The notes under the pieces were generated by a model that saw nothing but the letters and a program-made list of their open reading frames with translations, searched no databases and had not been told where the DNA came from. Below are positions 17,241 to 25,402 of a DNA stretch of 64,000 nt, one piece after another. The stretch is taken from positions 1-64,000 of the forward strand of contig JBGRQA010000030.1 of NCBI GenBank assembly GCA_041725895.1, given 5' to 3'. Each line of letters opens with the position of its first letter. Position 1 is the first letter of the stretch. A program made the position numbers and the translations under genes. Origin of the DNA: JBGRQA01 sp041725895 (GTDB lineage Bacteria > Bacteroidota > Bacteroidia > Bacteroidales > Marinifilaceae).

Positions 17241-18260
17241 GTGAACAACGTATTTGTATATTGCGAAATTGAAGATGGTAAAGTTGCTGACGTAAGTTTG
17301 GAACTTTTAACCAAAGGTAGAAAGTTGGCCGACGACCTGAAATGTCAGCTGGAAGCCGTTGTCATTGGTGCTGATCTGAACGGCATCGAAAAGCAAATCT
17401 ATCCTTATGGAGTAGATACTGTATGGGTTGCTGATGATGCACGTTTGTATCCTTTCACCACCCTTCCTCATACCTCTATTATTGTGAAACTATTCCAGGA
17501 GCAAAAGCCTCAGATTGCTTTGATGGGTGCTACCAGCATCGGTCGTGATTTGGGACCTCGTGTTTCTTCAGCCTTGCATTCAGGTTTGACTGCAGACTGT
17601 ACCAGCCTGGTAATTGGGGATCACGAAGACAAGAAGGCCGGTAAAAAGTACGACGAGTTGTTGTACCAGATTCGTCCTGCATTTGGTGGTAACATTGTTG
17701 CTACTATTATCAACCCTGACTGTCGTCCACAGATGGCTACCGTTCGCGAAGGGGTGATGAAGAAAGAAATTAAGGCGGTTGACTACCAGGGTAAGTTGGA
17801 AGTTCTTGACGTAGAAAAGTACGTGAAGGAAGAAGACTTCGTGGTAAAAGTGATTGAGCGTCACATGGAGAAATCCAAAGTGAACATCAAGAATGCCGGT
17901 ATTATCGTTGCTGGTGGATATGGTGTCGGTTCAAAAGAGAACTTCGATATGCTGTATGAATTGGCTGATGTTTTGGGTGCAGAAGTAGGTGCTTCCCGTG
18001 CAGCTGTTGATGCAGGTTATGCAGAGCACGAGCGTCAGATTGGTCAAACCGGTGTAACTGTTCGCCCTAAGCTGTACATTGCTTGTGGTATCTCAGGTCA
18101 GATTCAGCATACTGCAGGTATGGAAGAGTCTGCTATGGTAATCGCCATTAATACCGACGAGAATGCTCCAATTAACAATTTTGCGGATTACGTAATTACC
18201 GGAGATATTGCCGAGGTGGTACCTAAGATGATCAAATACTATAAAGAAAACACCAAGTAA
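17241..18260 (+). CDS. etfA: Electron transfer flavoprotein subunit alpha
   Basis: A 339-residue EtfA. The FAD-binding C-terminal domain is clear: GASRAAVDAGY, then QIGQTGVTVRPKLYIACGISGQIQHTAGM and INTDENAPINNFADYVITGD. It forms the heterodimer with EtfB. Translation appears to start at GTG 17241, since there is no ATG just upstream and the predicted N-terminus MNNVFVYCEIEDGKV matches the family. It lies 48 bases after etfB and 102 bases before the dehydrogenase. Confidence 0.95.
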   Translation: MNNVFVYCEIEDGKVADVSLELLTKGRKLADDLKCQLEAVVIGADLNGIEKQIYPYGVDTVWVADDARLYPFTTLPHTSIIVKLFQEQKPQIALMGATSIGRDLGPRVSSALHSGLTADCTSLVIGDHEDKKAGKKYDELLYQIRPAFGGNIVATIINPDCRPQMATVREGVMKKEIKAVDYQGKLEVLDVEKYVKEEDFVVKVIERHMEKSKVNIKNAGIIVAGGYGVGSKENFDMLYELADVLGAEVGASRAAVDAGYAEHERQIGQTGVTVRPKLYIACGISGQIQHTAGMEESAMVIAINTDENAPINNFADYVITGDIAEVVPKMIKYYKENTK

Positions 18261-18362
18261 GAGTAGGCTGTAAAGGGTTTCGAAGAGCTTTGGTGTTACA
18301 AATTGATCCGATATTCGAAACTTTGGTTTACTACGATTAACTAATTCAATAAATCGAAAGAA

Positions 18363-20078
18363 ATGGCTAATTTCTATATAGATAACGAGGATTTGAAGTT
18401 CCACCTGGAACATCCCTTGATGAAGAAAATTGTTGCACTGAAAGAGCGCAACTTCGAAGATAAAGACAAGTATGACTATGCTCCTCTTGATTTTGAGGAT
18501 GCTATGGATAGCTACGATCGTACCCTGGATATTGTAGGGGAGATTTGTGGTGATATTATTGGACCAAATGCTGAGTCTGTTGACCAGGAAGGTCCTGAAG
18601 TGATCGACGATCACGTGAAGTATGCTCGCGGTACTCAAGAGAACCACGATGCATTGACCCAAGCCGGTTTGATTGGTATGAGCTTGCCTCGTAAATACGA
18701 TGGTTTGAACTTCCCAATTGTACCTTACGTAATGGCTGCTGAGCTGGTATCTCGTGCGGATGGTGGTTTTGCCAACATCTGGGGATTGCAGGACTGTGCC
18801 GAAACCATTCACGAATTTGCTTCTGAGGAGCAGAAGATGAACTACCTGCCTCGCTTTGCAAAAGGTGCTACTGCTGCAATGGACCTGACTGAGCCTGATG
18901 CAGGTTCCGACCTTCAGGCTGTTCAACTGAAAGCAACCTACAACAAAGAGGAAGATCAGTGGTATTTGAACGGTGTGAAGCGTTTCATTACCAATGGTGA
19001 TGGTGATGTTTCTTTGGTTCTTGCTCGTTCTGAGGAAGGTACTACCGATGGCCGTGGTCTTTCCATGTTCATCTACGATCGTAAGCACATGGCCGTTAAG
19101 GTTCGTCGTATCGAGCACAAGATGGGTATCATTGGTTCTCCTACTTGTGAGTTGGTATTTACCAACGCTCCTGCAGAATTGGTAGGTTCTCGTAAAATGG
19201 GTCTTATCAAGTACGTAATGTCCTTGATGAACGGTGCTCGTTTGGGTGTTGGAGCTCAGTCGGTAGGTATCGCTGAAGCTGCTTACCGTGAAGGTTTGGC
19301 TTACGCTAAGGAGCGTCGTCAGTTCGGGAAAGCGATTATCGAATTCCCAGCTGTTTACGAAATGTTGACCAATATGGAAGCTAAGTTGAACGCTTCTCGT
19401 TCTGTATTGTATGAAACATCTCGTATGGTTGATGTTTACAAAGCTTACTTCCACATTTCTCAGGAGAGATCTCTTGACAAAGAGGAGAGAGCTGAGATGA
19501 AGAAGTACCAACGTTTGGCAGATGTTTTCACTCCATTGTTGAAGTTGTTCTCTTCGGAGTACTGTAACGAAATCGCTTACGATTCATTGCAGATTCATGC
19601 AGGTTCCGGTTACATGAAGGATTACCCAATTGAGCGTTTGGCACGTGATGCACGTATTACCAACATTTACGAGGGTACTTCTCAGTTGCAGGTAGTTGCT
19701 GCTATTCGTGGGGTAACCACCGGTCAGTACCTGGCTCAAATTAAGGAGTATGAAGCTTCTGAATTGGCTCCTGAGTTGGAATACATGAGAACTGCTTTGA
19801 AAGCAATGACCGAAAAGTATGCTGCTGCTGTTGAGCGTGTAAACGAAATCAACGCTACTGCCGATCACAACGACTTCCTGGATTTCCATGCACGTCGTTT
19901 GGTTGAGATGGCCGGTTACATCATCATGGGGTACCTGATGCTTCAGGATACTACTCGTGCTGAGCGTTTCAAGAAGTCTACCGAAGTGTTTGTGAGAATG
20001 GGTAAATCTGTAGTGGATGGCCATGCTTCATACATCGAAAGCTCTGAATTGAAAGACCTGGGAATTTTCAAAAAGTAA
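18363..20078 (+). CDS. Acyl-CoA dehydrogenase (butyryl-CoA dehydrogenase-like)
   Basis: A 571-residue flavoenzyme of the acyl-CoA dehydrogenase family. It has the FAD/substrate motif TEPDAGSDLQAVQLKA near residue 180, the GVGAQSVGIAEAAYREGLAYAKERRQFGK helix, and the catalytic-base motif ITNIYEGTSQLQ with Glu437. It is about 190 residues longer than short-chain enzymes because of a C-terminal helical extension after residue 450. With EtfAB in the same operon it would oxidise acyl-CoA or, if bifurcating, reduce an enoyl-CoA such as crotonyl-CoA while reducing ferredoxin. The chain-length specificity cannot be read from sequence. Confidence 0.93.
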   Translation: MANFYIDNEDLKFHLEHPLMKKIVALKERNFEDKDKYDYAPLDFEDAMDSYDRTLDIVGEICGDIIGPNAESVDQEGPEVIDDHVKYARGTQENHDALTQAGLIGMSLPRKYDGLNFPIVPYVMAAELVSRADGGFANIWGLQDCAETIHEFASEEQKMNYLPRFAKGATAAMDLTEPDAGSDLQAVQLKATYNKEEDQWYLNGVKRFITNGDGDVSLVLARSEEGTTDGRGLSMFIYDRKHMAVKVRRIEHKMGIIGSPTCELVFTNAPAELVGSRKMGLIKYVMSLMNGARLGVGAQSVGIAEAAYREGLAYAKERRQFGKAIIEFPAVYEMLTNMEAKLNASRSVLYETSRMVDVYKAYFHISQERSLDKEERAEMKKYQRLADVFTPLLKLFSSEYCNEIAYDSLQIHAGSGYMKDYPIERLARDARITNIYEGTSQLQVVAAIRGVTTGQYLAQIKEYEASELAPELEYMRTALKAMTEKYAAAVERVNEINATADHNDFLDFHARRLVEMAGYIIMGYLMLQDTTRAERFKKSTEVFVRMGKSVVDGHASYIESSELKDLGIFKK

Positions 20079-20100
20079 TTCCTTATCGATACTTATTTTA

Positions 20101-20134
20101 CAAAGGCTCTCCTCTGGAGAGCCTTTGTTGTTTT
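20101..20134 (+). terminator. Terminator of the etf-acd operon
   Basis: CAAAGGCTCTCC (20101-20112) pairs perfectly with GGAGAGCCTTTG (20116-20127) around TCT and is followed by TTGTTTT. Confidence 0.92.
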
Positions 20135-20263
20135 ATAATAAAGTGGATACAACGGTCTGATACCTGTGTGAAATAACAACTTATGCGTTTTTGTTAAATT
20201 AACCTTAAGTGAGGATTAATGATTATTTAAAATGATTTATGCCTGATAAGTTCAGCATGCCTG

Positions 20264-20271
20264 TATTTTTG
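20264..20271 (+). promoter_or_regulatory. Candidate -7 box of the porin gene
   Basis: TATTTTTG fits TAnnTTTG. No clean TTTG lies 19-21 bases upstream, only TTTATG, so this is a weak candidate. It would give a leader of about 70 bases. Confidence 0.35.
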
Positions 20272-20349
20272 CCTCGGGATATATGAAAACAGGCACGCCT
20301 GTTTGATTGAGTAAATATTTGAATTAAGATACTACTAAAGAAAACCAAA

Positions 20350-21384
20350 ATGAAAGGAAAGAAATTATTGATTGGTGCCCTGGCAGTTCTAACAGGATTT
20401 ACCGCTTTTGCACAGGAAAAGACAGAATTTAAACCCTCAGGTAAAGCTACCGGGAAAGTATTCTGGAACTATCATTACGATATGACCGATGGTGAGACCC
20501 AGGAAAGTGCTTTTGAAATCAAAAGAGCATACTTTGGATACAAGTATAACATTAGCAAGAATTTTTCTGCAGCCGTAACCTTTGATGTAGGTAAGAACGA
20601 TGGAGGTAGCGATTACACTGCCTACTTGAAGAAGGCTCAATTGGACTGGAAAATGTCGCCGGTTGTAAAATTGTCTTTGGGTATGATTGGATTGGAGCAA
20701 TTTAGCGATCAGGAAAAGTTCTGGGGATACCGTTACATTTTGAAATCTTTCCAGGATCAGTATGGATTTGGTACCAGCGCCGACCTTGGTGTGAAAGCAA
20801 AATTTAAATTGACAGATGAATTGTCGGCTACAGCTTTTGTAATCAATGGTGAAGGTTACAAGAAGATCCAGGACGAGGATGGTAAGCAAAAAGTTGGTGC
20901 TAACCTGGTTTATAAGAAGAAAGGTTTGACTGCCAAAGTTTATTATGATGCTAATACTACAACTGTTGTAGAAGAAGGCGGTGCTGAAGATGATGTTACT
21001 GTTTCTGCATTCTCAACCTTTGTTGGATACAAATTCTCTGATGCTTTCAGAATGGGGGCTGAATACAACATGCTTTTCAACGGAACAAAATATTCAAAAG
21101 CTGCTCAAGATCATGACATGGAAGGTATGTCAGTATACTCAACTTATACTTTCAGTAAAAAAGTGGAAGTGTTCGGACGTTACGATTACCTGACTTCCAA
21201 TAAACTTGAGGGAGAAACAGAAGAGTGGAACCTTTCAAAGAACGGAAGTGCTATCTCTACCGGTGTGCAGTATGCACCAGTAAAAGGAGTAAAGATGGCC
21301 TTAAACTACCAAGGATTCTTGCAGGATGATTCTTCTTTGGAAGACAAATCGATGCTGTTCGTAAACTTTGAGTTTAAATTCTAG
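20350..21384 (+). CDS. Outer-membrane porin (beta-barrel)
   Basis: A 344-residue protein with a signal peptide (MKGKKLLIGALAVLTGFTAFAQ, cleavage after about residue 21). Alternating polar/hydrophobic strands follow, and it ends NFEFKF with the terminal Phe typical of outer-membrane barrels. The strands YHYDMTDG, AYFGYKYNISKNFSAAVTFDV and KKAQLDWKMSPVVKLSLGMIG look like the Bacteroidetes phosphate-selective/general porin superfamily. The substrate is unknown. It is probably monocistronic, with a terminator right after it, and lies just ahead of a second porin and the glycerol locus. Confidence 0.8.
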   Translation: MKGKKLLIGALAVLTGFTAFAQEKTEFKPSGKATGKVFWNYHYDMTDGETQESAFEIKRAYFGYKYNISKNFSAAVTFDVGKNDGGSDYTAYLKKAQLDWKMSPVVKLSLGMIGLEQFSDQEKFWGYRYILKSFQDQYGFGTSADLGVKAKFKLTDELSATAFVINGEGYKKIQDEDGKQKVGANLVYKKKGLTAKVYYDANTTTVVEEGGAEDDVTVSAFSTFVGYKFSDAFRMGAEYNMLFNGTKYSKAAQDHDMEGMSVYSTYTFSKKVEVFGRYDYLTSNKLEGETEEWNLSKNGSAISTGVQYAPVKGVKMALNYQGFLQDDSSLEDKSMLFVNFEFKF

Positions 21385-21406
21385 AAAGAATAAATAGCAA
21401 GCTAAT

Positions 21407-21433
21407 AAGGCTGCCAAAGGGTAGCCTTTTTTT
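21407..21433 (+). terminator. Terminator after the first porin
   Basis: AAGGCTGCC (21407-21415) pairs with GGTAGCCTT (21420-21428) with one G-T pair, followed by a T tract to 21433. Confidence 0.87.
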
Positions 21434-21645
21434 GTTTGAAGTCCAGTAACCAAATGGGGGTGTGAAGGATACTATTTTCTAAAGGAAGGTGCCAATGGAG
21501 TAATTCGTTGATGAAAAAAAGGATCAAATAATTCTGTAAGAATAGAGAGGATAATGGGTGCAATTGAAAAAAATATATTATATTAAACTTAAAGCATTTG
21601 ATGATAATATATAATTCATTGCTAAAAACCTAAAAACAACCTGAA

Positions 21646-22845
21646 ATGAAACAGAAAACTTTACCTTTTGTATTGGCCTTTCTAATTAGTGGTATAACCG
21701 CTTTGGCCCAGGATACAGAGTTTGAAACCAAAGGATTAAAAGGTTCCATCTCATGGGCTTCAAAGGATAAGCAATTTAAATACAGCGTAGGTGGTCGTGT
21801 CTATTTCGATGCTGCAGCTTATTTTGATGACAAAACCGATTTGGGCAGTGGGAGCGAGTTGCGCGATGTTCGTTTGCTTTTTAAAGCTACCGTATGGGAG
21901 AAGTGGGATGCCAAAATCAACCTTGGGTTTGCAGGCGGAAAAGTAGCAGCAAAAGACATTTTCGTTGCTTACAACATCAATAAGAACAGTCATATACGGA
22001 CAGGATATTTCTTCGAGCCCTTTGGTTTGGAGCGAACAGAGAGTTCAAAATCTATCAAATTCCTGGAACTTGCCGGAACTACGGAAGCCTTTGCTCCCGG
22101 ACGTAATTTAGGATTTGAGTACGCAACCTGGGGGAAGAATACCTACTGGGGCGTTGGTTTGTTTGGAGATTCGGATTTGAACAATGAAAAAGGAGGAGAC
22201 GAAGGCTTTGGGCTGACTTCCCGCTTTGTATATGCCCCTGTGAACGAAACCGGAAAGATTTTTCACATTGGTGCCGCTGCCACCTACCGCGAAGCTGATG
22301 CTGCCGGTTTCGGTGATGATGGAAAAGAACTGGATAAAACTATCCGCTATCGGAATCGTGCTGCTACCCACGTTGAGGGGCGCCGCTTTATTGATGCCAA
22401 GGTGGGGATGGCCGAATCCCAATTCAAATATGGAGCCGAATTACTGGCTGCTACCGGTTCCGTTTCTTTGCAGGGGGAGTACATTGGAGCTAACGTAAGT
22501 CGTAAGAGTGGTTTGGAAGACTACAATGCCAAAGGTTGGTATGCCCAGGTAGGTTGGTTGATGAAAGGTGGCGATTACAAATACAAGATGAAGAGTGCTC
22601 GTCTGGCTAAACCGGGCCCCGGTGCTTTGGAATTCATTTTACGTTACAATCAAACTGATTTGAATGATACCGATGCTGCCATTCTAGGCGGAGAGCAAAA
22701 AGACATCAGTTTAGGATGCATCTATTACATCAATCACAACATGCTGGTAAAATTCAACTACGCAAATGTTGATTTGGATAAGAATGCATTCAATGGGGAA
22801 GAGAACTTCAACTTACTGCAGGCTCGTTTCCAGATTGCCTTTTAA
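21646..22845 (+). CDS. OprO/OprP-family porin (PF07396-like)
   Basis: A 399-residue outer-membrane porin with a signal peptide ending near residue 21 (ITALAQ). The body is of the OprO/P type: FKYSVGGRVYFDAAAYFDD, ELRDVRLLFKATVWEKWDAKINLGFAGG, KDIFVAYNIN and GYFFEPFGLE. It is clearly homologous to the porin at 29810 in the same locus, and the C-terminus LLQARFQIAF ends in Phe. The family was first described for phosphate/polyphosphate in Pseudomonas, but Bacteroidota members have varied substrates; beside padR-glpK it may take up glycerol phosphates. It has its own terminator. Confidence 0.85.
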   Translation: MKQKTLPFVLAFLISGITALAQDTEFETKGLKGSISWASKDKQFKYSVGGRVYFDAAAYFDDKTDLGSGSELRDVRLLFKATVWEKWDAKINLGFAGGKVAAKDIFVAYNINKNSHIRTGYFFEPFGLERTESSKSIKFLELAGTTEAFAPGRNLGFEYATWGKNTYWGVGLFGDSDLNNEKGGDEGFGLTSRFVYAPVNETGKIFHIGAAATYREADAAGFGDDGKELDKTIRYRNRAATHVEGRRFIDAKVGMAESQFKYGAELLAATGSVSLQGEYIGANVSRKSGLEDYNAKGWYAQVGWLMKGGDYKYKMKSARLAKPGPGALEFILRYNQTDLNDTDAAILGGEQKDISLGCIYYINHNMLVKFNYANVDLDKNAFNGEENFNLLQARFQIAF

Positions 22846-22871
22846 ATCTATTTTTATACAATAATCTTAAG

Positions 22872-22902
22872 AACTCTGCTTTTACAAAGGCAGAGTTTTT
22901 TT
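22872..22902 (+). terminator. Terminator after the second porin
   Basis: AACTCTGC (22872-22879) pairs with GCAGAGTT (22890-22897), with further TTT/AAA pairing inside, followed by a seven-base T tract. Confidence 0.87.
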
Positions 22903-22994
22903 GTTGGAAAAAAGCTGAAATGACCGTAATGTGTTGTAAAGCATGTTTTGTGATTGATGTATGGAAGTCGAAGGGAGACAGCGTGTTATGATGT

Positions 22995-23033
22995 CTTCAA
23001 ACGTTTGAAGTGGACTTAAATGGAAACGGTTTC
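22995..23033. promoter_or_regulatory. Two palindromic operator-like sites upstream of padR
   Basis: CTTCAAACGTTTGAAG (22995-23010) is a perfect 16-bp palindrome. GAAACGGTTTC (23023-23033) is a second dyad, inside TGGAAACGGTTTCA. Both have the AAACG/CGTTT core typical of LacI-family operators. They lie 32-70 bases upstream of the predicted -33 box. No LacI-type gene is in the window. Confidence 0.5.
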
Positions 23034-23054
23034 ATTATTTGTCCAAATAATATT

Positions 23055-23094
23055 GCTATGTACCTTGCATCGCTATGTAATTTCTGTATATTTG
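23055..23094 (+). promoter_or_regulatory. padR promoter with two GCTATGTA boxes
   Basis: A -33 TTG (23065-23067) and a -7 TATATTTG (23087-23094) are separated by 19 bases. GCTATGTA occurs at 23055-23062 and again at 23072-23079, between the two promoter boxes. The same octamer sits at the same offset in the glpK promoter at 31385-31414. The transcript would begin at about 23101, one base before the ATG, so the padR mRNA may be leaderless. Autoregulation by PadR is inferred. Confidence 0.65.
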
Positions 23095-23101
23095 TCTCAC
23101 T

Positions 23102-23452
23102 ATGCAACTAGAAATAAACTCATACTTTATAACGAAATGGAAATCACAGGTCAAAAAAGGCCTGCTGGAGTACATTATCATGTTGCTTCTTAAATCGAAG
23201 CCTTGCTATGGTTATGAGTTGATTAATGAGATGAATCAGTTCGCTTCCCTCGAGATTGCGGAAGGAACGATTTATCCTTTACTGAACCGATTGAAGAAGG
23301 AAAAGCTGGTTACTTCGGAATGGGCAGAAATGGAGACGGGAATACCCCGCAAGTATTACAAACTTACGGAAGAGGGGATAGTCCATTTGGAGGTGATGAA
23401 GCAATATTTTGAGGCGCTGAATTTATCTATAACACGGATAACGAAGGAGTAG
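23102..23452 (+). CDS. PadR-family transcriptional regulator
   Basis: A 116-residue winged-helix regulator of the PadR family. Diagnostic parts are KKGLLEYIIMLLLKSKPCYGYELI (residues 18-41), the recognition region EGTIYPLLNRLKKEKLV (about 55-71), and the wing GIPRKYYKLTEEGIVHLE. It is the short (PadR-s1-like) form with a brief C-terminal dimerisation helix. It is immediately followed by glpK (47 bases) and probably controls the glycerol locus: GCTATGTA boxes occur in its own promoter and upstream of two other transcription units there. The effector is unknown. Confidence 0.92.
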   Translation: MQLEINSYFITKWKSQVKKGLLEYIIMLLLKSKPCYGYELINEMNQFASLEIAEGTIYPLLNRLKKEKLVTSEWAEMETGIPRKYYKLTEEGIVHLEVMKQYFEALNLSITRITKE

Positions 23453-23498
23453 GTAAGGCTTGAGCCAAGTAAGAATCATCCAATTATCAACTTGAGCA

Positions 23499-24995
23499 AT
23501 GGAAAAGTATATTTTAGCATTTGATCAGGGAACATCCGTTTCACGGGCAATCATTTTCAACCATGCTGGGGAAATTGTAGCCTTGGCTTCCAAGGAGTAC
23601 GAACAATATTACCCGAAGCCGGGTTGGATCGAACATGATGCTCGGGAGATTTGGTATTCTCAGGCTTCTGTTGCCGATGAGGCACTGAAAAGGGCTAATC
23701 TTACCGGTGAAAATATTGCAGCGATAAGTATTACGAATCAACGTGAAACCACCATTGTGTGGGATCGGGAGACTGGAGAGCCAATTGAAAACGCTATTGT
23801 TTGGCAAGACCGCAGAACTTCCCGTATTTGTGATGAATTGAAGGCACAGGGCTATGAGGAGTTGATAAAGGATAAAACCGGCTTGATTCTGGATGCTTAT
23901 TTTTCCGGGACCAAAATTAAGTGGTTGTTGGATCATGTTGAGGGAGCAAGGGAGAAAGCTGAGGCTGGAAAGCTTGCTTTTGGAACTGTGGATTCCTGGT
24001 TGATTTGGAAGTTGACAAAAGGAAAGCGGCATGTTACGGATGTATCCAATGCCAGCCGTACGATGTTATACAATATTAATACTTTGGAATGGGATCAGGA
24101 ATTGTTGGAGATTTTGGATATTCCTCAAAGTATGCTACCTGAAGTATGTTCCTCTAGCGAGGTTTACGCACACACTCATGCATCCATGTTTGGAGTAGAG
24201 GTGCCTGTTGCCGGAATATGCGGAGACCAGCAAGCAGCTATGTTTGGTCAAATGTGTCTGGAGGAAGGTATGGTGAAGAATACCTATAATACAGGCTGTT
24301 TTATATTGATGAATACCGGAAACAAACCGGTGAAATCCAAAAATAGTTTGTTGACCACTATTGCCTGGAAGATTGGTGATGAGGTTACCTATGCTCTGGA
24401 AGGAAGTGTTTTTATAGGTGGTGCTGTAATGCAATGGCTTCGTGATGGTTTGAATCTGATTCATTCTGTGTCGGAGGTTGAGGAACTGGCTCTAAGCGAA
24501 CCGGATAACGGTGGTGTGTATATTGTTCCTGCATTTACCGGATTAGGAGCCCCTTACTGGGATCAGTACGCCCGCGGAACCTTCTGGGGGTTGAATATGG
24601 GAACAACTACCGGGCATATAGCCAGGGCAGCACTGGAATCAATTGCTTTCCGTTCTGCTGATGTGTTGAATGCAATGGAAGTTGATACGGGTAGGAAAAT
24701 TTCTCAGTTACGAGCTGGAGGAAATATGACCAATGAAACTCTATTGCAGTTTCAGGCAGATATTTTGGATGTTCCGGTAATCCGAGCCAATACCAAAGAA
24801 ATTAGTGCTTTGGGAGCTGCCTATATGGCGGGTTTGGCAGTCGGCTACTGGAAGGATCTGAAGGAGATAAAAAAGCACTGGATGGTTTCGGATGTATATG
24901 AGGCTGCGATGGAGAAGGAGAGAGTAGAATATCTGAAGAAATACTGGAATCGAGCCGTGAGTAAATCACAGAACTGGATTGATTCAAAGGAATAA
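23499..24995 (+). CDS. Divergent glycerol kinase paralogue (FGGY family)
   Basis: A 498-residue FGGY kinase alignable end to end with the glpK at 31739. Glycerol-contact positions are kept: R82/E83 in NQRET, the YFSGTK tyrosine, and the Asp of GDQQAA. Nucleotide-side positions differ. The first phosphate loop reads DQGTSVSR (canonical DQGTTSSR). The second reads YNTGC with Asn264 replacing Gly (canonical YGTGC). The adenosine motif is RAGGNMTN with A406 in place of Asp (canonical VDGGAxAN). The LTRG and QxRDV motifs are also lost (LNMG, RSADV). The frame is intact, so it is not a pseudogene. It may be a kinase with altered specificity or a glycerol-sensing pseudokinase tied to the adjacent PadR; both are inferences. 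Confidence 0.85.
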   Translation: MEKYILAFDQGTSVSRAIIFNHAGEIVALASKEYEQYYPKPGWIEHDAREIWYSQASVADEALKRANLTGENIAAISITNQRETTIVWDRETGEPIENAIVWQDRRTSRICDELKAQGYEELIKDKTGLILDAYFSGTKIKWLLDHVEGAREKAEAGKLAFGTVDSWLIWKLTKGKRHVTDVSNASRTMLYNINTLEWDQELLEILDIPQSMLPEVCSSSEVYAHTHASMFGVEVPVAGICGDQQAAMFGQMCLEEGMVKNTYNTGCFILMNTGNKPVKSKNSLLTTIAWKIGDEVTYALEGSVFIGGAVMQWLRDGLNLIHSVSEVEELALSEPDNGGVYIVPAFTGLGAPYWDQYARGTFWGLNMGTTTGHIARAALESIAFRSADVLNAMEVDTGRKISQLRAGGNMTNETLLQFQADILDVPVIRANTKEISALGAAYMAGLAVGYWKDLKEIKKHWMVSDVYEAAMEKERVEYLKKYWNRAVSKSQNWIDSKE

Positions 24996-25007
24996 ATAAA
25001 AAATTGC

Positions 25008-25043
25008 GGGTGGTATAATTTCAAAGAGAAATTGCCACCCTTT
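25008..25043 (+). terminator. Terminator-like hairpin after the first glpK paralogue
   Basis: GGGTGG (25008-25013) pairs with CCACCC (25035-25040), with AATTT/AAATT pairing inside, followed by TTT. It suggests that the following genes have their own promoter. Confidence 0.6.
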
Positions 25044-25056
25044 ATTGGGTAAAACA

Positions 25057-25073
25057 ACATAGTTATGCTATGT
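25057..25073. promoter_or_regulatory. Candidate PadR operator upstream of the glpD operon
   Basis: ACATAG-TTATG-CTATGT is a perfect inverted repeat with 6-bp arms. Its right half continues as GCTATGTA (25067-25074), the octamer found in the padR and glpK promoters. A third ACATAG follows at 25108-25113. No good TAnnTTTG box was found nearby, so the exact promoter is not placed. Confidence 0.55.
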
Positions 25074-25182
25074 ACTAGGTATTGATGTGTTTTTTTTTAC
25101 CTCACATACATAGTAAAACAAAGTATATCGTTAACAAATAGAAAAAAGAACTTCCACAGGTTAAACTAAAAAGGATTGTGTT

Positions 25183-25350
25183 ATGGAAAATCAAAAAATG
25201 ATTGGAGCAGATCTGGACAAGGTAGCCAGCCGTTTGTACAACTTTTTTTCCGATATAATGGAACGAACGCAAAAGGAAACGGGAAGAGTGAAATCCGACG
25301 AGGAAGGCAAGATTGGCAGCCTCTGGGAGTTCTGGGATAATGAATTGTAG
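25183..25350 (+). CDS. Small protein (55 residues) upstream of glpD
   Basis: A 55-codon frame starts at ATG 25183 after an AAAAGGA box and ends at TAG 25350, 52 bases before glpD. The protein begins MENQKMIGADLDKVASRLYN and ends WEFWDNEL. It is highly charged and probably helical, with no signal peptide or membrane segment. I do not recognise the family. The good ribosome-binding site, position inside the glp operon, and coding-like composition support it. It could be a small regulator or partner of GlpD. Confidence 0.6.
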   Translation: MENQKMIGADLDKVASRLYNFFSDIMERTQKETGRVKSDEEGKIGSLWEFWDNEL

Positions 25351-25402
25351 TATTAGGTGATTTTTTAATATACAGTGTTGAATTTTTTACTGTTAGACGA
25401 TT

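Noticed and set aside
23499..24995. Call of the first glpK as a pseudogene
   Set aside because: The frame is intact, full length and free of frameshifts; changes are confined to specific motif positions, suggesting altered function instead.
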